Assembly (NCBI GenBank): GCA_050084515.1
Contig: CM114271.1
Coordinates: 8,618,001 to 8,682,000, forward strand
DNA length: 64,000 nucleotides
Reading direction: 5' to 3'
Source: Blasia pusilla
Lineage: Eukaryota; Marchantiophyta; Marchantiopsida; Blasiales
Positions 20,853-32,098 of this stretch are shown here, in pieces. Both the position numbers and the translations under genes were made by a program. Below the pieces are notes generated by a model, which was not told the DNA's origin, searched no databases, and saw only the letters and a list, made by a program, of their open reading frames with translations. Within the stretch, counting starts at the first letter, position 1, and each line of letters opens with the position of its first letter.

Positions 20853-21760
20853 TTGGTAAAATTGGACCGCTCCGACGAATCTCCTCATCCCCTTAACATT
20901 GGAAGGCGGTTCCCATTCAGAAATCGCGCTTACCTTCTCCATGTTTGGACTCAATCCATATGCACTAACCACATGCCTCAAAGACTTAATCTTTGTCAAA
21001 CACTCTTGTCCGCATTCGCATACAGCTTGTTCGCCCTGAGTTTCTCAAACACTGTCTTCAAATGTCGAGCGTGCTCCTCTAGTGTTTTCAAATAGATGAG
21101 TATGTCATCTATGTAGATGATCATATACTCATCTGTCTCCTTATAAAAGAAGGAGTTCATCAAAGTGGTGAACGTCGGAGGCACATTACATAAACCAAAA
21201 GGCATTGCCACAAACTTGAACGAATCGTATCTCGTCTTATACGCAGTCTTCTCTACATCCACTTCCGCAATCCGAATATGATAATATCATGATTTCAGGT
21301 CAATCCTACTAAAATACTTGGCACCTAACAATCGATTAAAGAGGTCATCCATCCTCGGAAGAGGATAGTTTTTCCTTATCGTCATTTAATTCATCGCCCG
21401 ATAATCAACACAGAGTTTCAACTTTCCATCCTTCTTCTTCACAAAGAGAACGGATGCTCCATAAGGTGACTTGCTAGTTTGGATGTAACCCCTTTCTAAG
21501 AGTTTATCCAACTGTTTCTTCAACTCTGTAAGTTCCCCTTGATTCAACCTATATCGTGCCTTTGAAGATGGTCGAGATCCGGGTGTCACCTCTATCTTAT
21601 GATCAACCGCCCTATGTGGTGGCAACTTAGTCGGAAGCTCCTTAGTAAAAACATCATCAAATTCTCTCAAAAATCTCTTGAGTGGTTCAGGGATTTCCCT
21701 TGAAGTTGAGTGATGATGTCTACATCTCGCGCTTGCGTCATCCTCTACTTGTCTCATCAA
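20853..21760 (-). pseudogene. pol: Reverse transcriptase of element G
   Basis: The first segment (21760-21386) has ELPTKLPPHRAVDHKIE, SKARYRLNQGELTELKKQLD, KSPYGASVLFVKKKDG and LCVDYRAMN. After a stop come [27 protein letters not shown], a TGA where Gly is expected, then the palm (21262-20996) with FVAMPFGLCNVPPTF and the intact catalytic YIDD (MIIYIDDILIY). The thumb (SAYGLSPNMEKVSAI, FVGAVQF) ends at element C. This is a clear gypsy RT with three breaks. Confidence 0.87.
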
Positions 21761-21778
21761 GCTAAGAAAGCCTTCCTC

Positions 21779-22167
21779 TTATTTGGTCGAACTCGTTCTT
21801 GTGATGGCATTCACCAACTCCGTCTTCCTAGGAACCTCACGAACCAATCTGACGTGCATCCGTTTGCCGTTTACCAAGACGCTCAACCTTAAAGGTATTT
21901 GCCTCAGTTCCACCTCATATGCATCTAAGAATGTGTTCCCCAAGACTCCATTGATTCCGTCCATATCGCAGACTGTGAAATTCTCCTTTAACTCGAATAC
22001 TCCGCATCCCACAACTAGTCTTAAAACCAACTTTGAGGTCTAGTGGGACTTGCCTCCCGCAAAACCTACCCTAATGGGTTTGTCTGCCTTAGTGATTGGA
22101 AATCCCAACGCCTTCACGATTCTCAGGCTCAAGAAGGAGAGCAAAGCACTTGTATTAACGAGCAACA
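21779..22167 (-). pseudogene. pol: Aspartic protease of element G
   Basis: The active-site region reads LLVNTSALLSFLSLRIVKALG, where D-T-G is expected; both changes (GAT to AAT, GGT to AGT) are G-to-A transitions. After a stop near 22045 the frame continues with LRLVVGCGVFELKENFTVCDMDG, GVLGNTFLDAYEVEL (the late hydrophobic protease motif) and a linker to RT. It abuts the CACTA end at 22171. Confidence 0.78.
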
Positions 22168-22170
22168 TCA

Positions 22171-22190
22171 CACTAGTAGAAAAGGGGTCA
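22171..22190 (+). repeat. Left terminal inverted repeat of the large CACTA element
   Basis: CACTAGTAGAAAAGGGGTCA is the classical CACTA 5' end, preceded by target duplication TCA. The downstream 130 bp contain repeated TCATTTTA and GACTC words that mirror the subterminal repeats at the right end. Confidence 0.85.
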
Positions 22191-22600
22191 TTTTAAACCC
22201 ATATCATTGTGACTCATTTTACTTAAAGTCATTTTAATTACTCTTATTTACTCCGAAACCGATATTGTGACTTGAGAATTACTCACATGGTAGGGGAGTC
22301 ACAATTTGATATTTATTTAACAACATGAAAACATATAGGAAGCCACTTTAACTTGTATATCAATGTTTAAAACCCAGTCATGTAAAGAGCAAAATGAACA
22401 TTTTATTTCTTCTCTCTATCTTCCAAAGAATGACGTGGATCATCTAACCTACAACTACAGTAGTATGAAGAAAATGACTAAAACTTGTTAAAAGATAGAG
22501 AAAGAAGTAAGAGATATGAAGGTAAGGGAAATAGTGTTTAGGCCCTAAACCCTCTTGAGGTTCAAAAACCCTAACATCACTAGTACACATTTCCCCCCTC
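22191..22600 (+). other. Left subterminal region of the CACTA element, non-coding
   Basis: AT-rich, no ORF. GTGACTC and AGTCATTTTA motifs occur to about 22310, then unassigned sequence up to the LINE-derived block. Confidence 0.55.
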
Positions 22601-22667
22601 CCTCGTGCCCCAACTCTCTATCTCTCTTCCAACTTGTGACGGGTCGAGCTTCCTTCGACATCCCAGT

Positions 22668-22901
<234 letters not shown>

Positions 22902-23409
22902 GCCTGGTTGGGTTTAAACCCCAAAACTACAAGTCCCGACAGGCCTGGTATGTTGGGACGACATGTTCTAAAGCAGTGCTCCTGGGTAGCTTATAATGAG
23001 TGAACCGCGTGCAAGAAATATAGCAATACTCTCTGTCAAGTTGCCCATTGCTGTAGTTGGAACCTCTAGTGAGCTTGCAATGTCGTTCCCCTGGTTGGTA
23101 GGTGTGGATTAGTGTGTCCTGTAATCCATGTGACTTATGGCGGTTGTGCCACAAGTAAGGTGTCCATGGACTTAGCCGGAGAAATGGAGACCTCTCCTTC
23201 TTTTGAAGCTCGATTCACGGGCCCTCCTCTCTGACTTAATGCCGTGGTACATTCACATTGGCGGTAGTGATGATCTCTGGGGGTAACAAGCGGGCTCTCT
23301 TTGGGCACCTCGCCGCTTGGAGGCGACCCCTCCAAGACAAATAGGATAGCGAGTCCCCTGCCGGACTCTCTGGCCGGGAGCTTAAACATTCTCCCAGATC
23401 CTAAATCAG

Positions 23410-24089
23410 TTGTTTCCCAAACCTCTACATATAATCAGCGGCCTTGAGCCCAATATATCTCAGTCCTCCCAAGCTTGTGAGGAGTATCGGTTCACCTATC
23501 AAAGGCGCATACCAAAGCCCACCATCCCCAAGCCGGGTGGGGAATACCGGCATGTTTATGTGAGACGCTCAAAGGCCCCGGAGTTCGGACCTAGGCAGCG
23601 AGTTCAATCTGGTCTACAAGAGGAGAACACGGTTCCACATGATCATTTTCGGTTTACGCCCCACAATAGACTTTGTCTCATTTAAGATCATGTGCGCAGC
23701 TTTGGGCTTTGAATTCTCGCTCTCGATGGGGTTACTCGGATGATGAACGGCAATCAATGTATCTTCAAGGCGTCTATCAAGGGAGAGGAGGCCAATACTT
23801 GGCTTGCCACAAAAACCAGGTGTCTCAAGATCCGAGACGTGCCTACAACCGGGAGGGCTATGGTAGTCGAGGTGGTTCCAGCTTGAAGGAAAGGCCCATC
23901 TCCACAAAACCGCTGGTGATCTACACACCTAATATCTTTAGTGTTCTCCAAGGGACCAGCGATGAAGAGCCTGCACATGAAGAGGTTCCATGTCTTAAAG
24001 CAACCACACCGACGCCAAAAAGCGTGCCGCTGATCCCCAACCCACTTAGTGACAGTCTCCGTTTGGGTACTGGAACCCACGTGGACTGA
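23410..24089 (+). pseudogene. LINE ORF1-like segment
   Basis: Two overlapping open pieces (23410-23685 and 23673-24089) encode a basic protein with RRIPKPTIPKPGGEYRHVYVRR and an Arg/Gly-rich part (RRAYNREGYGSRGGSSLKER). Position before the endonuclease and basic composition fit an RNA-binding ORF1, but I see no RRM or CCHC motif. Assignment is by context. Confidence 0.4.
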
Positions 24090-24161
24090 CTCATGCAATG
24101 AAGCGGTGGAGGTTGCTGAAGTTTTGCTGAAAAATCAAATACATATATGGGGTCATGAAAC

Positions 24162-24880
24162 TTGGGAAACCAAGTAAATGGAGATACCCCATGTACCACA
24201 CTATGCATGGTTTGGAAAGATGTGCAAAGACCCAAAAAGGCGGACAACAACAGAGGTATGAAGGGTGTCGGGTTCTTCATCGAGACTTCATGGTGGGCCA
24301 GTGTGAGATCATCAAAGACAGGGCTCGAGTATGAACATAGCATATGGGTCAAATTCAGAAATGAGTGCAACTCGCGGGATATGTATATCGGGTGTATTTA
24401 CATGCCTACAAACAATGAATCTGTTGTTGTGATAGAGGCGGCGTTTGATAGTGTGAAAACTGATTGCCTTGGGTTCCAAACAAAGGGGAACATAGTCTTT
24501 TGGGAGACTTCAAGAGCTGGGTGGGCAAGGCACTGATCCCCAGCGGAGATCGGGATGTTTGGAGATGAGAGTGAATGGCAATGGCACACGGTGATCACGA
24601 TGTTGAGGGAACTTCAACCGATGGCACTTAATGATAGGCATAAGGTGGGATCCCCGGCTTGGACTAGGGTCAACTTCAAGGAGAATGAGAGCTCCATTGT
24701 GCACTACATAGTGTGGATGAGGAACTCTACACACGCAGTGGGAAGATCACATGGATGCGACAAACATTGGAAAATCAGATCATTCATTGGTCCGACAGAG
24801 TTGCAAACAAAGGCTAAAATGCTCGACCAAACCAGTGAAGAGGGTGATCAAGAAATGGAGGATAGAGGACTTCCAAGATG
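24162..24880 (+). pseudogene. LINE endonuclease (APE-type) domain, broken
   Basis: KGVGFFIE, EHSIWVKF and RDMYIGCIYMPTNNES match the mid-part of AP-type LINE endonucleases. LLGDFKSWVGKAL near 24495-24530 is the G-D-F-N-type motif in a shifted frame. Sequence after 24640 (GSPAWTRVNF, then GCDKHWKIRSFIG) fits the D-H-x-x motif region. The domain would nick target DNA to prime reverse transcription. Frameshifts at about 24490 and 24650. Confidence 0.65.
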
Positions 24881-25091
24881 AGGGCAACAAGAAGGTGTAC
24901 ATTGGCAAGTGGAAGAAAATCTCTTGGCATTTGACACTTTCATTGAATCTACCGTCAAGACCTTTGGGTTCACAAGAACAACTGTGGACATGGTGTCTTT
25001 GGCATGGTGGGAGCGTGGAGTGACAAATGCCGCCGAGATTGCTGTCGGCAGGAAATTGATAATATGCGGCTGAGCCATCAAATGGTGGTCC

Positions 25092-26617
25092 TTGGAACTC
25101 AAGGCAGCCATTTCCAAACGAAGGGAAGCGTATGTCACAAGTGCCAAAGCCAGGGACGATGCATCCTTGTGGGAAGAGTATGTGGCCCTAGGCAAGGAAA
25201 CCTGTCTTCTCGTGCGCATGCACAAGAAGAAAATGAACCAAGCCACATACTCATCCATCAATGAGAATTTCACTGAGAATCAGAAAAATTTTTGGATGGA
25301 AGTGCAGAAATTGAGCAAGGCCAGGGACAAAAATGACGTAAAGGCCTCGAAGAGAAAAGACGGTGGAATGGTGACCACAACTAAACAGATCCGACATGTG
25401 TTGGAAGGCCATTACAAGGAGTTAGGCAGAAAGCCCGTTCGGACATCCCTTGAAGAGCAGAACTTTGAGAGGGTGGTGGAGGATTTTGTTAAGATACAAC
25501 GGGAGAAGGCAGATGATGAGGTTGAGCTGGGCAACCCATATAATGATTGGTTCTCCCTGGCTGAGGTGGGAGCAGCGATCAAAGAACTTGTGAACCACAA
25601 AGCAGGCGGTGGTGATGAGCTTGTGAATGATCTGTTGAAGTATGGCGATGCTGCTATGGCTCGTTCTCTAGTGAGTCTCTTCAACCTGGTCTGGCAGGCA
25701 GAAGTCATCCCACAAAGATGGCGGATGGGAGTCATCATGAACCTCTTCAAGAAGGGTAAGTGAGAAGACCCTGGAAACTACAGGGGTATTACATTGCTGA
25801 GTGTAGTCGGGAATCTCCTCTGCCGTATAATCAACAATAGGATCTCTATGTACCAGGAGGAGAATTCTGTCATCAAGGAAGTCCATGCTGGCTTCCAGCA
25901 AGCCCAAGGATGCGTGGACCACATCTTCACCTTCAGTCAGATCATCCAGGTAGGAAAAAAGAGGGGAAACCCACCTATTGCTTCTTCTTGGACCTCAAGA
26001 AGGCATACGACACTGTATGGCGTGACGGGCTTTCTTATAGCCTGTGGAAGGCGGGGCTGAGAGGCAAAATGTGGAGGGTGGTGGAGAAGATGTACCAGAA
26101 CACAAGGAGTAGAGTTCTGGTGAATGGCCAAAAGAGTGGGACATTCGACATCAAGCAAGGAGTGGCTCAAGGATGCCCGCTCTCCCCCACCCTCTTCAAC
26201 ATTTTCGTGAATTCCCTATCGGAAGAAATGGAGGATAGTGGACTAGGCATACGGGTGGGCAACAAATCTATTGTTGCCCTCATGTTTGGTGATGACTTTG
26301 GTGGCCTTGAGGAAACAGGAGAGAAACTCCAAGAGATGATCTCCCTGACCAAAATCTGGTGTGACATGTGGGGCATGGAGGCAAATGTACTGAAGTGCGG
26401 TGTGATGATTTTCAATGGCAAGGAGGAGGACCAAGACCAACAGTGGTACTATGGTGACCAAGAGATCCCCCGTGTGGCTACCTACACCTATCTGGGCATA
26501 GAACTCTCGGAAGATTGCATGTGGGATGCACACATCAAGAAGACTCTTGAGAAAGGCCACAAGAAGGTGAACAGTGCCGTCGATTCCTCTGATCTTTGGG
26601 ACATCACATCGAAGTAA
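25092..26617 (+). pseudogene. LINE reverse transcriptase
   Basis: The first open part (25092-25763) ends with VSLFNLVWQAEVIPQRWRMG and FKKGK, followed after a TGA by DPGNYRGITLLSVVGNLLCRII and GFQQAQGCVDHIFTF. A frameshift near 25960 leads to 25910-26617 with FLDLKKAYDTVWRDGL, KQGVAQGCPLSPTLFNIFVN and MFGDDFGGL, the catalytic box as F-G-D-D in place of the usual Y-A-D-D. KCGVMIFNG and TYLGIELSED follow. These are the standard non-LTR RT motifs 0-7. Confidence 0.88.
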
Positions 26618-26952
26618 AGCGTTGTGTCATTTTGCATACCATTCGTCCCTCGCTGGAATACGGGGGCAGCGGTGTGGGATGCCAACACCAAACAAAGGGA
26701 TAGGCTTGAAGTTGTGCTTGGTGAAGGCGTTTGGTATGATGTCAACTTCATCACGAATGACCAGCGTTAGTGTGAGATCAGAACTAGGTGTAGAACCCTT
26801 GGAGGATAGACGTGACATCGCCAAGTTGAAATGACGGAGGCAGCTGGAGACAATGGACTCCCATCGCTATCCTAAAGAGGTCATGGGGAAAACCTGGACC
26901 CAAAGAAGACCCGTAAAGGAGGCCAAATCTTGGACGAAAAAAGTTCAAGAGA

Positions 26953-27414
26953 TTGTGCAAGCATCCAAGCTCCAGCCAGGCCAGGAATCGTGGGGAGCAA
27001 GATGAGAAAGCATTCGTGGATACCATAACCAAAGTAGTGGGCAAACGCTCACAGCAGAACAACATGGAGGAAGCCATGGAAATGTCTGACCTCTCTCTTT
27101 TGACGGTATATCCCAAGAGGGCAGAACTGAAGAACTATTCGCGGGGAACCCCTTGCTTGGGAACTCGGCTCAAGTTCAAGCTCAGGATGGGGGCAATCCC
27201 CTTGAACCATAAGAAAAGCAGGATGGGAACACAACTAAACTCTTGCGCCTTGTGTGACAATGGGGACGAAACCTCTAGTCATTACTTGGTCTCCTGCGCA
27301 AAATTCACAACACACAGAGCAAGAGCATATGCTGATATTGCTAAGTTGGTAGCACCAGAATTGTTCAACACATTCAGTAGCCTTGATTCATTGCCCAAAG
27401 GCCGTGACTGGTAA
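26953..27414 (+). pseudogene. LINE C-terminal segment with RT zinc-binding motif
   Basis: The 153-aa frame has LGTRLKFKLRMG and then CALCDNGDETSSHYLVSC (about 27245-27298), the C-x2-C-x(n)-E-T-x2-H-x4-C arrangement found at the C-terminus of many plant LINE polymerases. It ends at 27412. A frame change separates it from the RT at about 26617. Confidence 0.75.
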
Positions 27415-27584
27415 GTAATGTCTATTGGGGATCCCAATCGTAAAGTAGATTGTGTGGTGAAGAGTTTCTTGGTTGACACTTGAAGCTCCGCTGACAAACA
27501 CGTTGTTTGGTCAGCACTCACACTATATGATAGTGTCTCCCTCCTCTCATATGGTACCTTCTTCACTTGCTTCTCTCTCTACAC

Positions 27585-27664
27585 CCATCCCAGTCTCAAG
27601 CACCGTCCAACCAGGGCGCGGGGTCTATGGTCGCAAGGCTACGACACGCACTACTTAATGAGTA

Positions 27665-27719
<55 letters not shown>
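27585..27719 (+). repeat. LINE 3' end and (CT)n tail
   Basis: CCCAGTCTCAAGCACCGTCC, GGGTCTATGGTCGCAAGGC and CACTACTTAATGAGTACA precede about 53 bp of CT repeats. The match to 22668-22899 defines the 3' end of the LINE family. A weak relative, ATGGTTGCAAGGCTACAA, appears near 53834. Confidence 0.65.
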
Positions 27720-27720
<1 letters not shown>

Positions 27721-28640
27721 AAGTGTGAGTGGTGACCATAAAGCGTTGGTGCAGAGATTCAAGTGTTAGAACTTGGAGGGGTTCCACTCCAAGTTTTGAT
27801 ATCAAACAAACAAGTTTAGGTTTCACACTGGACGACAAGCCTTTTGGGAAAGAGAACGATGAGATTTTATAATCGTTGGTGGCTAGTAGAGCTTTGAAGG
27901 AGTCAGAGCATATAATAAGCAGGTATAAAAATCTGGAAGCTACGTTTGCCCTGGACGCGATTAAAAAGGTATGAAATCTGATTGAAATTCATGGGTTTTT
28001 TTCCTAGGAACTTATTGGATATCTTAATGGACATGTGCGTCATATAGTGCAATAACAAAAAACTTCCGTACAAAAAAAATCCCTCCTCAATATCAGAGAT
28101 CGCCTGTACCAATCCATGAAAAGATCCATAGGTGGATACTTGAGGCAGAGGTGGACGATATGTATGGTGACTTCTTTGTATACTTAGTTTTGAACTACTC
28201 TTTTGTACTTTAGTAAATATTTAGGGTATTAACTTGAATGGAGAGAGAAGTTTTGTTGTCATTAAATACCGGAATGTTGTAGCTTTGTGCACCATGGAGA
28301 GAGAAGTCTATAGAATGTAACATCCTTCATATCTCTGGATGGCATCAGAGTGATGGGGAGTGTTTCCTTTCAACCAATAGTCCAAAATGACTCAGGGTAC
28401 TTTTTGTCCAAATTAAGGAGCCTTCCTTTTGAAGTGAAGGTCAAGATCTTTACCATGAGCACGCCTACTAGTCTCTTGGACCGTATCCTTGCCCTCCCAT
28501 AATCTGCAAGGGCAAACATTTGTTACTTTCATGCTTACTCTGACCGTTATTCGACCCCAAATAAGCGACAAAGGCAGACTAGGAATTGGCTATTCCACTT
28601 AGAAGATCGCCACGTTTATGTGTGATTTGTAGACATTGTT
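27720..28640 (+). other. CACTA interior without recognised gene
   Basis: No homology or splice-supported exon pattern could be read with confidence. The sequence resumes CACTA interior after the LINE tail. Confidence 0.4.
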
Positions 28641-28886
28641 ATGTGGATGGAGGATAGAGGAGCACTATTAACATGGCTAATACTTGGGGTCACCCGCAAA
28701 GTCACTCTTCATATCTGTCATGATGGAGGGGGGATTCTCCCTGGGGGAGACAATCCCATTGTTAGGAAGGCACGATCCATCATTGAATATGCTAGTTCTA
28801 TTGGTGGCCACACGGTAGAGGTTATTCTTGAGTATTGTAATACTTGGGAAGTTGTAACCTCAGGGGACTTAGTATGCATTCGCTAA
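28641..28886 (+). CDS. Unidentified 81-aa ORF in the CACTA interior
   Basis: The open frame encodes WMEDRGALLTWLILGVTRKV, HICHDGGGILPGGDNPIV and a C-terminal EVILEYCNTWEVVTSGDLV. Codons upstream (WLFHLEDRHVYV, then TGA) continue the same frame. It looks protein-like, but I recognise no family. It may be an exon or a decayed part of a CACTA-borne gene; chance is not excluded. Confidence 0.3.
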   Translation: MWMEDRGALLTWLILGVTRKVTLHICHDGGGILPGGDNPIVRKARSIIEYASSIGGHTVEVILEYCNTWEVVTSGDLVCIR

Positions 28887-28921
28887 AGTCGTAGAACAAT
28901 TTGAGGGAAAATTTGCATATG

Positions 28922-29652
28922 TTGCCTAAACATATGCCGTAATGCTGGAGTATGGCAATGAGTTTGATCCGTAGCCTTACTTGAGGCCCTTCATATGGCC
29001 AATGGATAACATTTGTAATTGTAAACAATAAGAAAATAAGAGGATCCATTGTGAGAAAATAGAAAGATAAAATCACTGAAATTTTTACATAACTTAGAGA
29101 AACAAAGTAGCCTAGTCCGTCTGTGCGCTCACAGAAGAGCTTCGATGGAACCTGAACATGGAGATAACTCGACATACGAGAATGCGCAACCGCTGCGGCT
29201 CTCGACTATTTCACTACTTGGGAAACTAGGGGTTTTACCTGATTTTTCTTTGTTTCTATTAATAAAAAAAATTTGCAAAAGGGATTAGCGTTACTAGGAT
29301 TCCCTAAACCCTAAACCCTAAACCCTAACCCTATATTGCATAAGGGTGCCCCACACCCTCATGCAATATAGGGTTAGATAATCCTAGTGACGCTACTTCT
29401 GAAACCACCTACATCATATTACTATGACTCCTCCGACGTCTAAGTCGAAACCATCAATCTAGGATTCTCCTCTTACAAGGGGGCTGATCTGATTAATGGT
29501 GCTCAGAGAAGTGGATGTTGAGAATCCAACAGTTGCCTAAACATATGCCGTGATGTTGTAGTATGTCAAATCCGTAGCTTAATTTGAGGCCCCTCATGTG
29601 GCAGACGGATAACATTTGTAATTATAAACATGAAGACAATAAGAGGATCCAT
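28922..29652 (+). repeat. Direct repeat pair flanking the foldback
   Basis: The ~120-bp unit starting TTGCCTAAACATATGCCGT at about 28922 recurs at about 29532 (same first words, shared GGATAACATTTGTAATT and AATAAGAGGATCCATT). The two are about 610 bp apart, with the foldback element between them. This is a local segmental duplication of CACTA interior sequence. Confidence 0.6.
29286..29395. repeat. Foldback or MITE-like inverted repeat with TAAACCC repeats in one arm
   Basis: Outer ends TAGCGTTACTAGGATT and AATCCTAGTGACGCTA are inverted copies with one mismatch. Inner arms CTAACCCTATATTGCATAAG and its complement around a CCC centre (about 29345-29355) pair with one mismatch. The left arm additionally holds (CCTAAAC)n, a plant telomere-type repeat absent from the right arm. 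The whole folds into one long hairpin. No clear target duplication. Confidence 0.65.
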
Positions 29653-29999
29653 TTTTGCCAGTCATGAATTGAGTCACCGTTAGTCACCGTTATTTGTCTT
29701 CATTGATGGAATTGGGCTTATTTTGAGGGGGCGTGATGTGTGTACACTCTTGACCTTGGACGATAAAAGACGCTATTATAGGGATGTATGCAACGAAATA
29801 ATTAATAAGAAGTAATGATTTCTATAGAAACAATTGCTTCTTATGCTACTTAACTTTAACTTGTTCTATGTACATGTACCAAAGGATTGACTATTGGAAA
29901 TCCGAGTATCGTGAAGGCAGGAGGTAACCTCCACATCCATTGACATCCATTTTAAAGCTTTTGTTTCTCATGCTTGAATCAATATCCATTGAATTTCTA

Positions 30000-30720
30000 C
30001 ACCTAATAATAATCTTATTGTCTTTTGTCTCAAAATGTAGGAGTAACCAACGTACAAGGATGGCGCGCCCAGAGTACCAGGCCAAGAAAACCCCCGAGGT
30101 GAGCACTTATGTGCCATATAGTGCACTCCAGGTTGTGTAGAAGGCAACCCACATTTGTGCAATCTATGAAAATGGGGAAGACCTGGTTGTTTGCGACTGG
30201 CCTTATGCCAGACACTTCCATGCAACTACACAATCAGCGGGGGCTATAGAGAACTCTTGTCTAGGGGTCAACCTCCCACCAAACCATGAGGGGAGCTGGT
30301 TGTGCCAGGATTGTGTGAAGCAAATCGCCAGAATGTGCCAAGTGTGGTCTAGAGGGGAGTTTTGCAGAGAGCAAGGATTCTCGGGTTCGTGTGAGAAAGT
30401 GCCCAGATACCTCTTGTGTGAGGTTTTTTTGCTTTACTTGTTTGCGTACGGGAGTGGAGTCTTGCCCCATGCATTATTTCCTAGAATGCCATAAGAATGA
30501 TGAGGAGTTGTGGGAGGACATGGTCTATTGCCCTAGGTGCCCCACTGCATGGCATTGGACTTGAAGAAGGCTATGAGCAAGGGTTATGCATGCGATCGGA
30601 TTATATATGACCATGCTGCATGTGGTGAGGATAGGTGGTGGTTCTATTGCCACCAACACAGAGTTGATCCCACACTTCAGACTCCTTTGAGAGATCATAT
30701 TTCATGGATTTGATTTTCAG
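30000..30720 (+). pseudogene. EDM2-like multiple PHD finger region, degraded
   Basis: PHD1 (about 30130-30335): ICAIYENGEDLVVCDWPYARHFHAT, a C, then WLCQDC, with two zinc Cys replaced by Tyr. After a frameshift near 30333, PHD2 and PHD3 read ECAKCGLEGSF, KCPDTSCVRFFCFTC, SCPMHYFLECHKNDEEL and VYCPRCPTAWHW. After another shift near 30565 comes WWFYCHQHRVDPTLQTPLRDHI. This order, ending in a C-L-x-H-x-[IV]-D and T-P-x-R-D-H-I motif, is that of plant EDM2-type proteins (chromatin readers). Putative acceptors TGTAG (30045, 30140) suggest exons; stops and Cys losses argue for a pseudogene. It lies inside the CACTA element, before the BRCT ORF. Confidence 0.7.
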
Positions 30721-31138
30721 GTTGGCGGATGAGAAATTTGTGTCTGAATAAAATTTCGTGGCATTTTGGTGGAGATTGCAGGGTAGCCACTTCTGATGTA
30801 AAGAGGGTCGTGGTTCTAAACATGCTTACTAGGTAGGTGGTATGACTTCGTATATAGACTCGTCATTACCTACCCTCTGATTTTGAGAGTTCCAATCTTC
30901 TGAAATTTTGATCGAACAGCCATAATTGCGAAACTATATAATATCAGGTTTTGCATCAACATTATGCAGTTTTTTTAATTTTGGAAGGATGAAATGTAAT
31001 CATGGTGGTTTCTAAAAGACTCTTGTGATTAGGCTCTTGATTAGGATATGTCTGGTTGCAGGTGGAATTCTCTATTCATTCGTCATCCATTGCCATATCC
31101 AATCATGCGAGTAGAGCTTTAGAGCTAGGTAGTCCATC
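30721..31138 (+). other. Possible short exon and introns between the PHD and BRCT regions
   Basis: TTTTCAG precedes about 30721 and ACTAG/GTAGGT follows near 30834, bounding an open piece that includes DCRVATSDVKRVVVLNML. Another acceptor, GGTTGCAG, lies at about 31063. These signals would join the PHD and BRCT regions into one multi-exon gene, but this is inference from splice-like sites only. Confidence 0.3.
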
Positions 31139-32098
31139 ATGGAAAATCATTGGCAACACAGTACCAAAATGAGAATTGTTGAGCTTCTCCCACTCCCAAG
31201 TGGCGGTGTCTCTAAAGTGTTCACGTGTCATGAGAACTCACCCAGATGCGCTTTGGGTACGATGACAACCTCTCTTTTTGCAAGGATTGTAGCATGCATA
31301 ATAGCCTTCCTTGAATTGCCCCATGATGAATGGTGTCGACTTAAAACAAACTTTCTGAAATTGGGTAGGAGAGACACTGATTGTCTCCGTGACGCCACAC
31401 ATGGAATTTATGGGAATTGGGTAAGAGTTTTGGAGAATTTCATATGGACCATCCTGAATTCCCAGAGGAATGAACGGGGTGTTAAATATGTCCACAAAGA
31501 TTGGTTGTCCTTGTCCATCCAGGATGGAAGATTGCATGACCCTGAAGACCATGATCTATTTCAAAGTAAATCAAGCTCGGTGGCTATTTTGAGGGAAAAG
31601 AAATTGTATTGGAAGAATGTGAGGGAAGGGAAACCACTCCCAACTGGTCCGCCAGCCACTCCACATCCAACCATGTTTGGTCGGGTGAGGGTAGTATTTG
31701 TCCTTGACAATATATCTCAATGGAGGTTGAAATGGATGAAGAGAAAATTTCTAGAATGTGGTAGGCATCTGGATGACACAGTGGATAGGAATACCACCCA
31801 CTTGATTTTCCGATCCTTTTCCAAAGCCTGTAGACATCATGAAAAGACATTGATTCATTTGTGGATGTCATCTCAAGGTCTGTATGTGCTTCATTACAAC
31901 TGGGTCAAAGAATCCATTGAATTGGGGCACTTGGTAGAAAGTACTCCACATGACTTGATTGGAAACAAGCAAGTGAAACAGCCATACCGGATCAACCAAA
32001 TCTCTGGAGACATGGAGGAGCTTACAGATGAGTGGCAAACCACAGATGACGAAGAAATAGATTCCACTTGTTTGGATAGTTGCGAAAGTAGTACATAG
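31139..32098 (+). CDS. Tandem BRCT-domain protein, 319 aa
   Basis: This is the longest intact non-retroelement frame. Residues about 45-140 resemble a BRCT repeat, with T-H near 87, and end in YVHKDWLSLSIQDGRLHD, the typical C-terminal helix with its Trp. Residues 180-268 form a second, clearer BRCT: RVRVVFVLD, the G-G-like ECGRHLDDTVDRNTTHLIF, and NWVKESIELGHLVES. The C-terminus is acidic. Tandem BRCTs bind phosphopeptides in DNA-repair and checkpoint proteins. The start ATG at 31139 is arbitrary, since the gene may begin in upstream exons. The frame is uninterrupted although neighbours are decayed. Context: between the PHD region and TNP2, all on the plus strand, inside a CACTA element. Confidence 0.65.
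   Translation: MENHWQHSTKMRIVELLPLPSGGVSKVFTCHENSPRCALGTMTTSLFARIVACIIAFLELPHDEWCRLKTNFLKLGRRDTDCLRDATHGIYGNWVRVLENFIWTILNSQRNERGVKYVHKDWLSLSIQDGRLHDPEDHDLFQSKSSSVAILREKKLYWKNVREGKPLPTGPPATPHPTMFGRVRVVFVLDNISQWRLKWMKRKFLECGRHLDDTVDRNTTHLIFRSFSKACRHHEKTLIHLWMSSQGLYVLHYNWVKESIELGHLVESTPHDLIGNKQVKQPYRINQISGDMEELTDEWQTTDDEEIDSTCLDSCESST

Noticed and set aside
29305-29330. Telomere sequence
   Set aside because: Only three to four TAAACCC units inside a short foldback. It is not a chromosome end and is too short for an interstitial telomere tract.
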